In this document: positions 26,709 through 36,921 of the stretch, in pieces
Numbering within the stretch: position 1 is the first letter of the stretch
How the letters are laid out: the number at the start of each line of letters is the position of its first letter
Source of the DNA: Ruania rhizosphaerae
GTDB taxonomy: Bacteria > Actinomycetota > Actinomycetes > Actinomycetales > Beutenbergiaceae
DNA length: 64,000 nt
Direction of reading: 5' to 3'
NCBI RefSeq assembly: GCF_009805705.1
Contig: NZ_VSMB01000008.1
Location: 142,755 to 206,754 of the forward strand
Translations under genes and position numbers: made by a program
Notes under the pieces: generated by a model
What the model was told of the DNA's origin: nothing
Databases searched by the model: none
The model's input: only the letters and a program-made list of their open reading frames with translations

Positions 26709-27593
26709 TCACCCGCTCCGGCTCTGCATCTCGCGCGCCCACCCCAGGGCACCCGGATAGCGCACCGAGAGGCTGGCTACCTCGGCGGCGGCGCGCAGCA
26801 CGTCCGTGCCGGTGACGTCACCGCCGGTCGCGATCGCGTGTGCCCAGGCACCGTGCAGCACATCGCCGGCGCCGAGCGTGTCGACCACCTCCGCGGTGGG
26901 CACCGCGGGTACGGGAACCTCGGCACGCCCATCCGGTCCGAGCACCCGGATGGGCCCGGCGCCCGAGCTCTGCCCGACGAGCTCTGGACCGTGGGCGGCG
27001 ACGGCAGCGATCGGATCGCCGGTTCCCGGCCACATGAAGTCCTCCGAGAGCAGGACCGCATCGAGTGCGGCCAGCAGGCCCACCGCGGCCGGCTTGTAGG
27101 AGCCGCCGTCCATCAGAGTGGGTACGCCGCGCACTCGGGCGGCTGCGCACAGGATGAGGGATGCTTCCGGGAGGTGACCGTCGACGAGGACGCACCCGGC
27201 GCCGTCGGGAATCTGCTCCAGCCCGGCGGAGGCCGGTAACGGCCGTGCCGCTGTGAAATTCGTGGACACCACGGCCCGTTCGCCGGTCGCGGCAGTCACG
27301 AGCACGGTGGAGACCGGCGGGGCGTCGATGGTGCCGACATCGAGTACCTGGACTCCGCAGCCGGTGAGCTCGGAGCGGGCGAGGTCGGCCAGCGGGCCGG
27401 TCCCGAGCGCGGTGACGAGGACGGCAGGCGATCCCAGGGCGGCGGCGGTGAGCGCAGCATTCGCTGCCGGACCGCCCACGGCTACGCGGACGTCGCTGGC
27501 GACGATCTTCTCGTTCGCGGTGGGTGGGCTCGTCACCACCTGGGTGATGTCGAGGGTGGTCAGCCCACAGCAGACCGCCGTGCTCGTCGTCAT
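26709..27593 (-). CDS. PfkB-family carbohydrate kinase
   Basis: A 294-aa ribokinase-superfamily enzyme that phosphorylates a sugar or nucleoside with ATP. The N-terminal glycine signature VAVGGPAANAALTAAALGS and the C-terminal signature VVDTLGAGDVLHGAWAHA (with the catalytic Asp and anion hole GAGD) are both present, with a substrate loop VLVDGHLPEASL between. The substrate cannot be told from sequence. It is convergent to the DUF5107 gene with a 26-bp gap. Confidence 0.88.
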   Translation of the reverse strand: MTTSTAVCCGLTTLDITQVVTSPPTANEKIVASDVRVAVGGPAANAALTAAALGSPAVLVTALGTGPLADLARSELTGCGVQVLDVGTIDAPPVSTVLVTAATGERAVVSTNFTAARPLPASAGLEQIPDGAGCVLVDGHLPEASLILCAAARVRGVPTLMDGGSYKPAAVGLLAALDAVLLSEDFMWPGTGDPIAAVAAHGPELVGQSSGAGPIRVLGPDGRAEVPVPAVPTAEVVDTLGAGDVLHGAWAHAIATGGDVTGTDVLRAAAEVASLSVRYPGALGWAREMQSRSG

Positions 27594-27750
27594 CGGCTCG
27601 TCATCACTGGGTCGTGGCGGGAGCGCCGTTCTTGCCGCACAACACCATGATCTCCTCCCGACGGCGATGAGGGGCCCAGCGTCTCACGATCGTCGCGGGT
27701 CCCTGGTTCAGGGTCGGGCCCGAGTTCAGTTCGGGCGCGCGACGGTGTGG

Positions 27751-27756
27751 CAGACT
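27751..27756 (+). promoter_or_regulatory. Possible -10 box of a pheS leader ORF
   Basis: CAGACT, 6 nt before ATG 27763. It has the same spacing as the leaderless genes in this window but is a weaker hexamer. Confidence 0.3.
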
Positions 27757-27762
27757 CCTCCC

Positions 27763-27801
27763 ATGCTCTCGCGCCGATTTATCCAGCCCGTCTCGGGCTG
27801 A
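27763..27801 (+). CDS. Candidate 12-aa leader peptide before pheST
   Basis: ATG-to-TGA ORF coding MLSRRFIQPVSG. Its last codons and stop form a hairpin, CAGCCCG-TCT-CGGGCTG (27784-27800). The ORF has only one Phe codon, so classical phenylalanine attenuation is weakly supported. The rest of the 330-bp gap before pheS holds a T-rich CCTTTTT at 27816-27822 within a small CGGTC/GACCG hairpin, and the pheS promoter. Confidence 0.3.
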   Translation: MLSRRFIQPVSG

Positions 27802-27883
27802 CGCGCGCTACCGGTCCTTTTTGACCGCGCTGATGTGCCCCGGGACGGGCAGCACGGGCACCCAGGCTTCCCTGTGTGCCCTC

Positions 27884-27889
27884 TAGACT
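27884..27889 (+). promoter_or_regulatory. pheS promoter (-10)
   Basis: TAGACT, predicted to start transcription about 28 nt before ATG 27924. The short leader carries a GTGAAAGG ribosome-binding site. Confidence 0.5.
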
Positions 27890-27914
27890 CCACTGTGGTC
27901 CCACACGTCGGTGA

Positions 27915-29005
<1,091 letters not shown>

Positions 29006-29006
<1 letters not shown>

Positions 29007-31669
29007 TGCCGCTCATCCCGCTGCCGTGGCTGCGCGAGCACGTCGACGTCCCCGCCGGCACCACCGCTGAGCAGCTCGCCGCCGACCTGGTCCGGGTGGG
29101 CCTGGAGGAGGAGACGATCCACACCTCCGGCGTGACCGGACCGCTCGTGGTCGGCCGGGTGCTCCTGGTGAGGCCCGAGGAGCAGAAGAACGGCAAGACC
29201 ATCAACTGGTGCCTGGTCGACGTGGGCGCCGAGCACGCTCCGGAGGCCGCACCCGAGGGAGCCGACGAGCCTGCGACCTGTCTGACTTACCACCCCCGTG
29301 GCATCGTCTGCGGCGCCCACAACTTCGCTGCCGGGGACAGTGTGGTCGTCGCCCTCTCCGGTGCCGTGCTGCCCGGCGACTTCGCCATCGCTTCCCGCAA
29401 GACCTACGGGCACATCTCCGACGGCATGATCTGCTCGGCCAAGGAACTCGGCCTGGGGGAGGACCACGACGGCATCATCGTCCTGGACGATCCACCCGCC
29501 CCCGGCGCTGACGCCCTCACCCTGCTCGGCCTCGCCGAGGAGGTGCTGGAGATCAACGTCACCCCGGACCGGGGCTACTGCTTCTCCATGCGCGGGGTGG
29601 CACGCGAGTACGCCCACTCCACCGGCGCGTCATTCACCGACCCTGGCCTGGTGGCACCGGCCGGTTCCGCAAGCCGGCTGCCAGCGGCCACCGGTGACGG
29701 TTTCGCGATCGAGCTCGCCGACGACGCCCCGATCCACGACGTGCCCGGCTGCGACCGGTTCGTCGCGCGGATCGTGCGCGGCATCGATCCCGCGGCACCC
29801 ACCCCGGACTGGATGGCCACCCGGCTGCGCCAGGCCGGGATGCGCCCGATCTCGCTGACGGTCGATGTCACCAACTACGTGATGCTCGACCTCGGGCAGC
29901 CGCTGCACGCCTATGATCTGGCCACGTTGGCCGCACCGATCGTGGTGCGCCGCGCCCAGGCAGGGGAGAAGCTCACCACCCTCGACGATGCCACCCGCAC
30001 CCTGGACGCCGGCGATCTGCTGATCACCGACTCGCCCGAGGGCAACGGTTCGCGGGTCCTCGGCCTGGCCGGCGTGATGGGCGGTGCGGAGACCGAGGTG
30101 TCGGCTGCCACCACCGACGTGCTCATCGAGGCCGCGCACTTCGACCCGATCACCGTCGCCCGTACCGCCCGGCGCCACAAGTTGCCCAGCGAGGCCGCGA
30201 AGCGGTTCGAGCGCGGTGTGGACCCGATGCTGCCGGCCGTCGCTGCGCAGCGGGTCGTGGACCTCCTCGTCGAGCTCGCCGGCGGCACGGCGGATACGGC
30301 CGTGACCGACGTCAACCGCACCACCGCCCCGGAGCCGATCGCCCTGGATGCCTCCCTCCCCGGACGTACTGCGGGGGTGGAGTACACGCCCGAGGCTGTG
30401 GCCGAGACACTGCGTAGCCTCGGTGCCGAGGTCGTGACGGAGGACAGCGAGCAGATCGGTGAGCACACCGGTGAGGCGGAGGCCTCTGGCCGCCGGGCGC
30501 GCCGTGCCCCCAGGCTGCAGGTCACCCCACCGAGCTGGCGCTCCGACCTGCGCGTTCCCGCGGACCTGACCGAGGAGGTCATCCGTCTCCAGGGCTATGA
30601 CCAGGTGCCCTCCGTCCTGCCGTCGGCACCCGCTGGCCGGGGCCTCACGCTGCGTCAGCGCTCGAGGCGCCGCGCGGCCGACCTGCTCGCCGATGTCGGC
30701 CTGGTGCAGGTGCTCACCTACCCGTTCGTGGCACCCGGCCGCCGGGACGAGCTCGGCCTGCCCGCCGAGGATTCCCGACGGCGGTCGGTGCGCCTGGCCA
30801 ACCCGCTCAGCGAGGCGCAGCCGCTGTTGCGCACCTCCGTGCTGGAGACGCTGGTGGATGCGGCCGTGCGCAACATCGGGCGGGGCCTGACGGACCTGGC
30901 GATCTACGAGATCGGGTCCGTCACCCACCCCGCTGCTGGCGTTGACGGTCACTCGCCCCGTTCCCCGCTGCCTGCGCTCGGGGAGCGGCCCAGTGACGCC
31001 GACCTGGATGCGGTGCGTGGGGCCGTCCCGGATCAGCCGTTGCACCTGGCCGCGGTACTGGCAGGGAACCGTGTGCCCGGATCCGTGCACACGGACGCCC
31101 GCGTGGCTGACCATGCCGACGCGATCGATCTGGTGCACCGGGTGGCTGAACTGCTGCGGGTGCCGCTCACGGTGACCGCGGATGCCGAGCGCGCACCGTG
31201 GCACCCCGGCCGTTGTGCCCGGTTCAGCCTCGCTGATGGCACTGTCGTCGGTTGGGCCGGTGAGCTCGCCCCGAAGGCGACCCAGGCGCTCGACCTACCG
31301 GCTCGCACGGTGGCGATGGAGGTCGACCTCGGTCTCCTCCTCGAGGCGGCACCGACCCAGCCGACCCAGTTCCGGGCTATCTCCACGTTCCCGGCCGCCA
31401 AGGAGGACATCGCCCTGGTGGTCTCCGACGACGTCGCTGCGGCCGATCTGCTCGCCACCGTCCGTGAGGGCGCCGGTGAACTGGCCGAGGAGGTGCGGCT
31501 GTTCGACTCCTACCGTGGTGAGTCCCTCGGTGAGGGACGGGTCTCGCTGGCGTTCTCACTCCGGTTGCGTGCAGCCGACCGCACGCTCACGGCGGAGGAC
31601 TCGGCGAAGGTGCGGGACGCCGTCGTGGCACTCGCGGGTCAGCGGCACGGGGCCGAGCTGCGCTCCTGA
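29006..31669 (+). CDS. pheT: Phenylalanine-tRNA ligase beta subunit
   Basis: An 887-aa subunit. Domains in order: start helices (MPLIPLPWLREHVDVPAG), EMAP/tRNA-binding domain, B3/B4 editing domain (about residues 220-400, SRKTYGHISDGMICSAKELGLG before it), B5 (about 440-520), the catalytic-like core, and the C-terminal FDX-ACB anticodon-binding domain (FRAISTFPAAKEDIALVVSDD to the end). It is somewhat longer than the common 800-830 aa because of acidic insertions near VTEDSEQIGEHTGEAEASG and the SPRSPLPALGERP region. The frame is open far upstream through pheS, but ATG 29006 (TGATG) fits the family start. Confidence 0.97.
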
Positions 31670-31675
31670 ACGTAC

Positions 31676-31705
31676 CTGCCCGCTTGCCATGCGGCAGGCG
31701 GGCAG
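31676..31705 (+). terminator. Terminator after pheT
   Basis: A 13-bp stem with one G-U pair, CTGCCCGCTTGCC-ATGC-GGCAGGCGGGCAG, seven bases after the pheT stop. Confidence 0.8.
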
Positions 31706-31817
31706 GGCGGCAATCTGACGACGGATGGTGCGGCACGATGCACACGCAGCCGGTGGCACACCGACGACGTGTCCATGATCCGATGGTCGGTGAACTCCGA
31801 CCGCGGTGGTCGAGCCG

Positions 31818-32438
31818 TTAGCGCTCCCGGACGGCGTAGGTCAGGTGCGTCACCGTCGGAGAGGGGTCCGTGCGCACCTGCTCCAGGGCGATACGGCCGG
31901 CGTCCACACCCTCGAAGAGGCGGATTCCGGCACCGAACAGCACCGGTGCGAGTGCGATCGAGAACTCGTCGATCAGGCCGGCGTTCAGGTAGTGCAGGAT
32001 GGTCGCGCCGCCGCCTGCGATACGGACGTCCCGGTCACCGGCAGCCTCACGAGCCAGGTCGAGTGCCGCCCCGATGCCGTCGTTGACGAAGTGGAAGGTC
32101 GTCCCACCCGGGCGCTCCCAGGGATCACGTTTCTCGCTCGTCACGACGAAGACTGGTGTGTGGAACGGCGCCTCCTCGGGCCACGCGTGCTCGCCGGCAT
32201 CGAACATCCGCTTGCCCATCACGCTCGCGCCGGTGCGCTGATACGTCTCCCGCAGGATGTCGTTGTCACGCCCCTCCTCGCCGCCGTGCCCGAGCTTGAG
32301 GTTCTCGCGGAAGTGCCGCTGCCGGAAGACCCACCGCTGCAGCTCCATCCACTGCCTGCCCATGAGGTCTTCGGGGGACTTGGGGGCGATGAAGCCGTCG
32401 AGGGACATCGACACGCTGAAGAACACCGTCTGGGCCAT
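31818..32438 (-). CDS. Dihydrofolate reductase family protein (RibD C-terminal type)
   Basis: A 206-aa protein with the DHFR/RibD fold: VFFSVSMSLDGFIAPK at the N-terminus, GASVMGKRMFDAGE, VFVVTSEKR, and the NADPH-binding RIAGGGATILHYLNAGLIDEF with IALAPVLFGAGIRLFEG. The substrate is unknown; these stand-alone reductases are not true DHFRs. Its ATG overlaps the TAA of the SRPBCC gene, so it is the last gene of the ArsR-SRPBCC-reductase operon. Confidence 0.9.
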   Translation of the reverse strand: MAQTVFFSVSMSLDGFIAPKSPEDLMGRQWMELQRWVFRQRHFRENLKLGHGGEEGRDNDILRETYQRTGASVMGKRMFDAGEHAWPEEAPFHTPVFVVTSEKRDPWERPGGTTFHFVNDGIGAALDLAREAAGDRDVRIAGGGATILHYLNAGLIDEFSIALAPVLFGAGIRLFEGVDAGRIALEQVRTDPSPTVTHLTYAVRER

Positions 32439-32941
32439 TATTCCTGCGCTCCCGTCCGGATGATCTCGGCGATGTAGGCAGCCAGGTTGCCCAATGTCTG
32501 CCGGCCGCCCTCGATCGCGCCGTGCTTCTCGATCGCATCGTCACGCAACGCCCGGGTGGGGAACACCGTGCGCATGTCGATCCGGGTGGCCCTCCCGTGG
32601 GGCGTGAAGGTCAGGAGCGACTCGAAAGCGTTCGGGTCGTCGCTGGATTCACCGTGCAGCAGCGCGATGCGCTCCGGCGGGGTGATCTCGGTCCAGGTGA
32701 TCCACTCGGCGTAATCGGTTCCGTCCGGTCCGTGCATCACGAAGTCCCACACGCCGCCGACGCGGAACTCGAACGCCCGCGTGGTGGTGGTGAACCCTTC
32801 GGGGCCCCACCACTGGGAGAGGTGCCGTACCGCGGTGAACGCCTCGAACACCAGCTCTGGCGGGGCGTCGATCACCCGGTCGATCACGATCTCGCGGTCG
32901 GCTGCCGGCGAAGTCGGCGCTGCTCGTCCTGTCGTGCTCAT
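32438..32941 (-). CDS. SRPBCC (AHSA1-like) domain protein
   Basis: A 167-aa START/AHSA1-like ligand-binding protein: IVIDRVIDAPPELVFEAFTAV, LSQWWGPEGFTTTT, GGVWDFVMHGPDG and TPHGRATRIDMRTVF. This family very often forms a pair with an ArsR regulator, as here, and binds a hydrophobic ligand; neither ligand nor reaction is known. It lies 3 bp downstream of the ArsR gene and overlaps the reductase gene by one base. Confidence 0.9.
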   Translation of the reverse strand: MSTTGRAAPTSPAADREIVIDRVIDAPPELVFEAFTAVRHLSQWWGPEGFTTTTRAFEFRVGGVWDFVMHGPDGTDYAEWITWTEITPPERIALLHGESSDDPNAFESLLTFTPHGRATRIDMRTVFPTRALRDDAIEKHGAIEGGRQTLGNLAAYIAEIIRTGAQE

Positions 32942-32944
32942 CTG

Positions 32945-33283
32945 CTACTCCTGCCTCTCCTGCTTCAGTTCCTGCACGTACGCGTCCAGGCGATCGAAGC
33001 TTGCGTTCCAGAACTGCTCGAACCCGCCGGTCCACTCGTGGACCGGTCGCAATCCGCGGGCATCGAGGCCATAGAGCCGTTGCTTACCGGCTTTGCGGTC
33101 CTGCACGAGTCCGACCTCGCGAAGCACGCGTAGGTGCTTGGATGCCCCGGGCTGAGTCATCCCTAGCTCTTCGGCCAGTTCGGTCACCGGCCGTTCGCCG
33201 GTGCGCAGCAGGGTCAAAATCTCCCGGCGCTGCGGCTCGGCGATCGCATTGAAGACGTCTGAGGTCGTCGCTGCACGTGCCAT
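32945..33283 (-). CDS. ArsR-family transcription regulator
   Basis: A 112-aa winged-helix repressor: VFNAIAEPQRREILTLLRTG, then helix-turn-helix VTELAEELGMTQPGASKHLRVLREVGLV and wing KAGKQRLYGL. It has no metal-binding cysteine pair (CxC), so it is probably not a metal sensor; it belongs to the ArsR subgroup paired with SRPBCC proteins. It heads its operon and should bind the palindrome at 33298-33307 that lies next to its own -10 box. Confidence 0.92.
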   Translation of the reverse strand: MARAATTSDVFNAIAEPQRREILTLLRTGERPVTELAEELGMTQPGASKHLRVLREVGLVQDRKAGKQRLYGLDARGLRPVHEWTGGFEQFWNASFDRLDAYVQELKQERQE

Positions 33284-33289
33284 ACCCCA

Positions 33290-33307
33290 ACCATATTCCC
33301 ATATGGG
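33290..33307 (-). promoter_or_regulatory. ArsR operon promoter and operator
   Basis: Minus-strand -10 box TATGGT (33290-33295) lies 6 nt before ATG 33283. Immediately upstream is the perfect palindrome CCCATATGGG (33298-33307), extended to ATACCCATATGGGAAT with partial symmetry. This is the likely operator for autorepression. Confidence 0.6.
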
Positions 33308-33313
33308 TATGTG

Positions 33314-34498
33314 TCAAGATGAGGGGGATTGGTCGCCGGAGTGGGCAGGCCGGGGGACCAGCACCACCGCCACGATCGCCAGTGCCGCCAACGCCACGAG
33401 CACCGGGGTGCGGGTGCCGGTGAGATCGACGGTCCAGCCCGCGAGTGTCGGCCCGATGGCGGAGCCGACCCCGCGTGCCAGGGCGAAAGCGCCGAGGATC
33501 AGGCCGACCGAGCGTGCGTCGGTGAACTCCACCGTGTACACGCTCTCCATCGTGGAGTAGGCGCCCACACCGATCCCGGCCAGCACCACGAACACCAGCG
33601 CCGCGGGCAACCAGCCCGCGACCGGGAGCAGCAGTGCCGGGAGACCGAACAGCAGCAGGCACACCCGCACCACGGCCCGGTGGGGTGCCCGGTCCAGTAC
33701 CCACGGCAGTGGCAGACGCCCGACCAGCTGGAAGGCACCGCGCGCACCCGCCAGCGAAGACGCCAGCGCCAGGGTGAGTCCCGCGTCGACCATCGCCGGC
33801 ACCTGGAACAACAGCAGGACGGACATCATCGCCCCACCGACCACACCGAGAGCGAGCAGGCGCCGCAGCGTCCGGTCGCGAACGGCGAACGCGAGGCTGC
33901 CCAGCAACGTCCCGGATGCCCCGTCCGTCGGTGCCACCCGCCCCGTCAGTACCGCCACCCAGATCATCACCAGCGCTACTAGTGCACCGGCCCCGGCCAT
34001 GCTGACCCGCCAGCCCCACGCCGTGACTGCCCACGCCATCACCGGCAGGAAGATCGGGCTCGCCATCGCCCCGAACAGGGTGTTGCGCGTGATCGCTCGC
34101 GTCCGGCTCCCCGGGGCCACCCGCGCGATGATCGCGTGCGCGATCGCGTAGTAGCCCACCGCCCCGACGCACGCCTGAGCCGCCACCGCCGCGACGATGA
34201 AGACCAGCGGATGCTGCGCCGTCGTCGCTCCTGCCGTCCCCGCGCAGGTGCCGAGGATCGCCACCACGAAGACCGGCCGGGGGCCGGACCTGTCCATGGC
34301 GCGGCCGGCCAGCACCGAGCCGATGCCCACGAGCAGCAGGGCCACCCCGTAGGCACTCGTGAGCGTGGCCTGGCTCCAGCCGGTCTCCTGGGCGATCGGC
34401 TCGATGAGCACGCCGTAGCCGTAGTACCAGGTGCCGAAGGCGCACAGCACGAGTAGGCCGAGCGACCACGTCAGCCCGGTGCCGAGCCTGTCATTCAC
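33314..34498 (-). CDS. MFS transporter
   Basis: A 394-aa major facilitator with about 12 membrane helices. Between helices 2 and 3 it has GRAMDRSGPRPV, the family's conserved loop, and a repeat-type loop after helix 8. Helix 1 is LTWSLGLLVLCAFGTWYYGYG. Substrate unknown; family neighbours often export drugs. It follows the quinone oxidoreductase gene by 7 bp, so the two form one operon. Confidence 0.88.
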   Translation of the reverse strand: MNDRLGTGLTWSLGLLVLCAFGTWYYGYGVLIEPIAQETGWSQATLTSAYGVALLLVGIGSVLAGRAMDRSGPRPVFVVAILGTCAGTAGATTAQHPLVFIVAAVAAQACVGAVGYYAIAHAIIARVAPGSRTRAITRNTLFGAMASPIFLPVMAWAVTAWGWRVSMAGAGALVALVMIWVAVLTGRVAPTDGASGTLLGSLAFAVRDRTLRRLLALGVVGGAMMSVLLLFQVPAMVDAGLTLALASSLAGARGAFQLVGRLPLPWVLDRAPHRAVVRVCLLLFGLPALLLPVAGWLPAALVFVVLAGIGVGAYSTMESVYTVEFTDARSVGLILGAFALARGVGSAIGPTLAGWTVDLTGTRTPVLVALAALAIVAVVLVPRPAHSGDQSPSS

Positions 34499-34505
34499 GC
34501 ACGCA

Positions 34506-35492
34506 TCACGGGAGCAGTAGCACCTTCCCCGTGGTCTGGCGCCCCTCCAGGGCAGTATGGGCGCGAGCCGCGTCGGCGAGTGGGAACCGCGCTCCGATCC
34601 GGACGTCCAGTGAGCCGTCGGCGACGGCCGCGAAGATTTCCCGCGCGCGCCAGGCCCGCTCGTCCGCGTCCGCGATGTAATGGAACAGCGTCGGCCTGGT
34701 CACGAACAGCGAGCCGGCCCGGTTGAGGCGTTGCAGATCGAACGGTGGCACCTGTCCGCTGGCCCCGCCGAACAGCACGAGCAGTCCCCGACGGCGCACG
34801 CTCGCCAGCGAGGCGTCGAAGGTGTCCTTGCCCACGCCGTCGTAGGCGACGTGCACGCCCTCACCCTGGGTGAGATCGCGGACCAGGGCTGGCAGTTCGG
34901 CCGTGAGGTCGTCCAACTGGTCGTAGCGGATCACCTCCGCCGCACCCGCCCGCCGGGAGAGGTCGGCCTTCTCCTGAGTGGAGACAGTGGTGATCACCCG
35001 GGCGCCCCGCGCCACGGCCAGCTGGGTCAGCAGCAGTCCCACCCCGCCCGCGCCGGCGTGCACCAGGACAGTCTGGCCGGACCCGAGGTGGGTGACGCCG
35101 TCGACGAGCATATGTGCGGTCATGCCCTGCAGGGGCGTCGCAGCGGCGATCTGCGCGCTGACACCATCCGGCACGGGTAGCGCCTGGGTCGCGTCGACGA
35201 GGACCTGCTCGGCATAGCTCCCGCTGTCGCTGCTCGCCCAGGCCACCCGGTCTCCGACGACCACGGAGTCGACACCGTCGCCCACCGCACTCACCACCCC
35301 AGCTCCCTCGCCACCGGGAGTGAGCGGGAAGTCCACCGGGTACACCCCCGACCGGTGATAGGTGTCGATGAAGTTGACCCCGACGGCCTCGGTGCGTACC
35401 AGGAGCTGGCCAGATCCTGGCTCCGGTGCCCGGACCTCCTGCACGGTGAGGGCCTCGGGTCCACCCGGCTGATTCGCGACCACTGCGTGCAT
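34506..35492 (-). CDS. Quinone oxidoreductase (zinc-independent MDR, QOR type)
   Basis: A 328-aa NADPH-dependent quinone reductase of the zeta-crystallin group. MHAVVANQPGGPEALTVQEV, VGVNFIDTYHRSGVYPVDFP and GGEGAGVVSAVGDGV are the substrate-domain marks. The Rossmann motif is VLVHAGAGGVGLLLTQLA, and LLVLFGGASGQVPPFD follows. It lacks the zinc-binding cysteine loop, as expected. ATG 35492 is fixed by TAGGTT 7 nt upstream. A 20-bp perfect palindrome lies 12 bp beyond that box. Confidence 0.92.
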   Translation of the reverse strand: MHAVVANQPGGPEALTVQEVRAPEPGSGQLLVRTEAVGVNFIDTYHRSGVYPVDFPLTPGGEGAGVVSAVGDGVDSVVVGDRVAWASSDSGSYAEQVLVDATQALPVPDGVSAQIAAATPLQGMTAHMLVDGVTHLGSGQTVLVHAGAGGVGLLLTQLAVARGARVITTVSTQEKADLSRRAGAAEVIRYDQLDDLTAELPALVRDLTQGEGVHVAYDGVGKDTFDASLASVRRRGLLVLFGGASGQVPPFDLQRLNRAGSLFVTRPTLFHYIADADERAWRAREIFAAVADGSLDVRIGARFPLADAARAHTALEGRQTTGKVLLLP

Positions 35493-35499
35493 GTGGTCC

Positions 35500-35536
35500 A
35501 ACCTACGCCCATCCAAAGGTAGGGGTACCCCTACCT
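35500..35536 (-). promoter_or_regulatory. Promoter and palindromic operator of the QOR-MFS operon
   Basis: Minus-strand -10 box TAGGTT (35500-35505), then a perfect 20-bp palindrome AGGTAGGGGT/ACCCCTACCT at 35517-35536, covering the -35 region. A repressor or redox/drug sensor should bind it; its gene is not next door. Confidence 0.65.
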
Positions 35537-35580
35537 GCAAGAGGCCGGGAGGCACCCGTGTGCTGCGGATCCGGGGCCAG

Positions 35581-35586
35581 CAGGCT
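35581..35586 (+). promoter_or_regulatory. -10 box of the acyltransferase gene (leaderless)
   Basis: CAGGCT, 6 nt before ATG 35593. The GGAGG lying between them is too close to the start to be a normal ribosome-binding site. Confidence 0.35.
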
Positions 35587-35592
35587 GGAGGC

Positions 35593-36921
35593 ATGACCAC
35601 ACCCCTGACTGCGTCGAGGCCGCCCGCGCCCCCGGAACGCTCCACCCCACGCGACGGCTTCGTCGACGTGCTCCGCGTCTTCGCCATCTCGCTCGTCGTG
35701 CTCCAGCATTGGCTGATGCCCGTGATCGCCTACCAGGACGGGCATCTGTCCACAGGCAACGCCCTCGCCACCGAGCATGGCTGGATGATCACCTGGATCA
35801 GTCAGGTGATGCCACTGATCTTCTTCACCGGCGGAGCCGCGACTGCGATCAGTCTGCGGCGACGCCACGCCCGGGGCGTCGGGCGTGACACCGACTGGGT
35901 GGCCGGCCGGGTTCGCCGGCTCGCGGTCCCGGTGCTCGCCCTCGCCGCGGTGTGGCTACCTGTCCCGCAGGCGCTGCTTGCCCTGGGTGTGCCGGCCGAG
36001 CCGGTGATCACCTCCGCCCGGTTGGTGGGCGCTCTGTTGTGGTTCCTGGTGATCTACGTACTCCTCACCGTCATCAGTCCGGTGATAGTCCGCCTCGCGG
36101 GCCGCTGGCGCGGGCGCGAGGTTGCCGCGCTTGCGCTGGGCGCGGTGCTGGTGGACATGCTCCGGTTCGACACCGACGTCACGGCGCTCGGCTATCTCAA
36201 TGTGATCCTTGTCTGGGCGGCGGTGTACCAGGTCGGGGTGCACTACGTGGCCGGGCGGCTAGCCCGGGTCAGCGGGCGGTGGGCTCTCGCGATGGCTTTC
36301 GCAGGCTTCGCCGGCGTCGCGCTCGCCGTGGCATGGGGTCCGTACCCGGCGTCCATGATCGGGATGCCTGGTGAGGCGATGTCCGCCATGAACCCTCCAA
36401 CGGCGGTCCTGCTCGCCCTGGCGGCCGGGCAGCTGGGACTCGTCCTGTGGGCGCGGGCGCCGATCACGCGCTGGGCGTCCCGGCCCGCCGTGTCCCGGGC
36501 GCTCGACCGTGTCTCTGGTGCGTCGATGACGATCTACCTCTGGCACACCCCCGCGTTGGTGATCGTGGCCGGGGTGGCGGTGCTCGGTCTCGGACAGGGA
36601 ACGCCGGAGCCCGGTAGCCTGCTGTGGTTCGGCCAGCTTCCTGTGTGGCTGGCCGCGCTGATCGTGGTGGTGACCCTCCTGGTGCGGCTGGCGGGACGGG
36701 TGGAGCGAACCCGGTTGCCCGCCGCCCCGGTTGCCCCCGCGCAGGTCGCCGGTGCCTCACTGCTGGTGTCCCTCGGTCTGCTCGGACTGACCGTGTACGG
36801 GTTCCGGCCCGACTCCGCCTGGCCGGTCGTGGCAACAGTGGCCGTGGTGGTTGGCGTGATTCTGCTTGGCTCCCGGGTGACTTGGCTGTCACAGGCCGAG
36901 ACGGGCAGGCTGAGCGCATGA
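35593..36921 (+). CDS. Membrane acyltransferase family protein
   Basis: A 442-aa integral membrane protein with 10-12 helices of the acyltransferase-3 type. The N-terminus reads FVDVLRVFAISLVVLQHW with the conserved Arg and His, and MIYLWHTP-like TIYLWHTPALVIVAG occurs near residue 320. Such proteins transfer acetyl or other acyl groups to envelope sugars. The target is unknown. The stop overlaps the histidine kinase start (ATGA). Confidence 0.87.
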   Translation: MTTPLTASRPPAPPERSTPRDGFVDVLRVFAISLVVLQHWLMPVIAYQDGHLSTGNALATEHGWMITWISQVMPLIFFTGGAATAISLRRRHARGVGRDTDWVAGRVRRLAVPVLALAAVWLPVPQALLALGVPAEPVITSARLVGALLWFLVIYVLLTVISPVIVRLAGRWRGREVAALALGAVLVDMLRFDTDVTALGYLNVILVWAAVYQVGVHYVAGRLARVSGRWALAMAFAGFAGVALAVAWGPYPASMIGMPGEAMSAMNPPTAVLLALAAGQLGLVLWARAPITRWASRPAVSRALDRVSGASMTIYLWHTPALVIVAGVAVLGLGQGTPEPGSLLWFGQLPVWLAALIVVVTLLVRLAGRVERTRLPAAPVAPAQVAGASLLVSLGLLGLTVYGFRPDSAWPVVATVAVVVGVILLGSRVTWLSQAETGRLSA

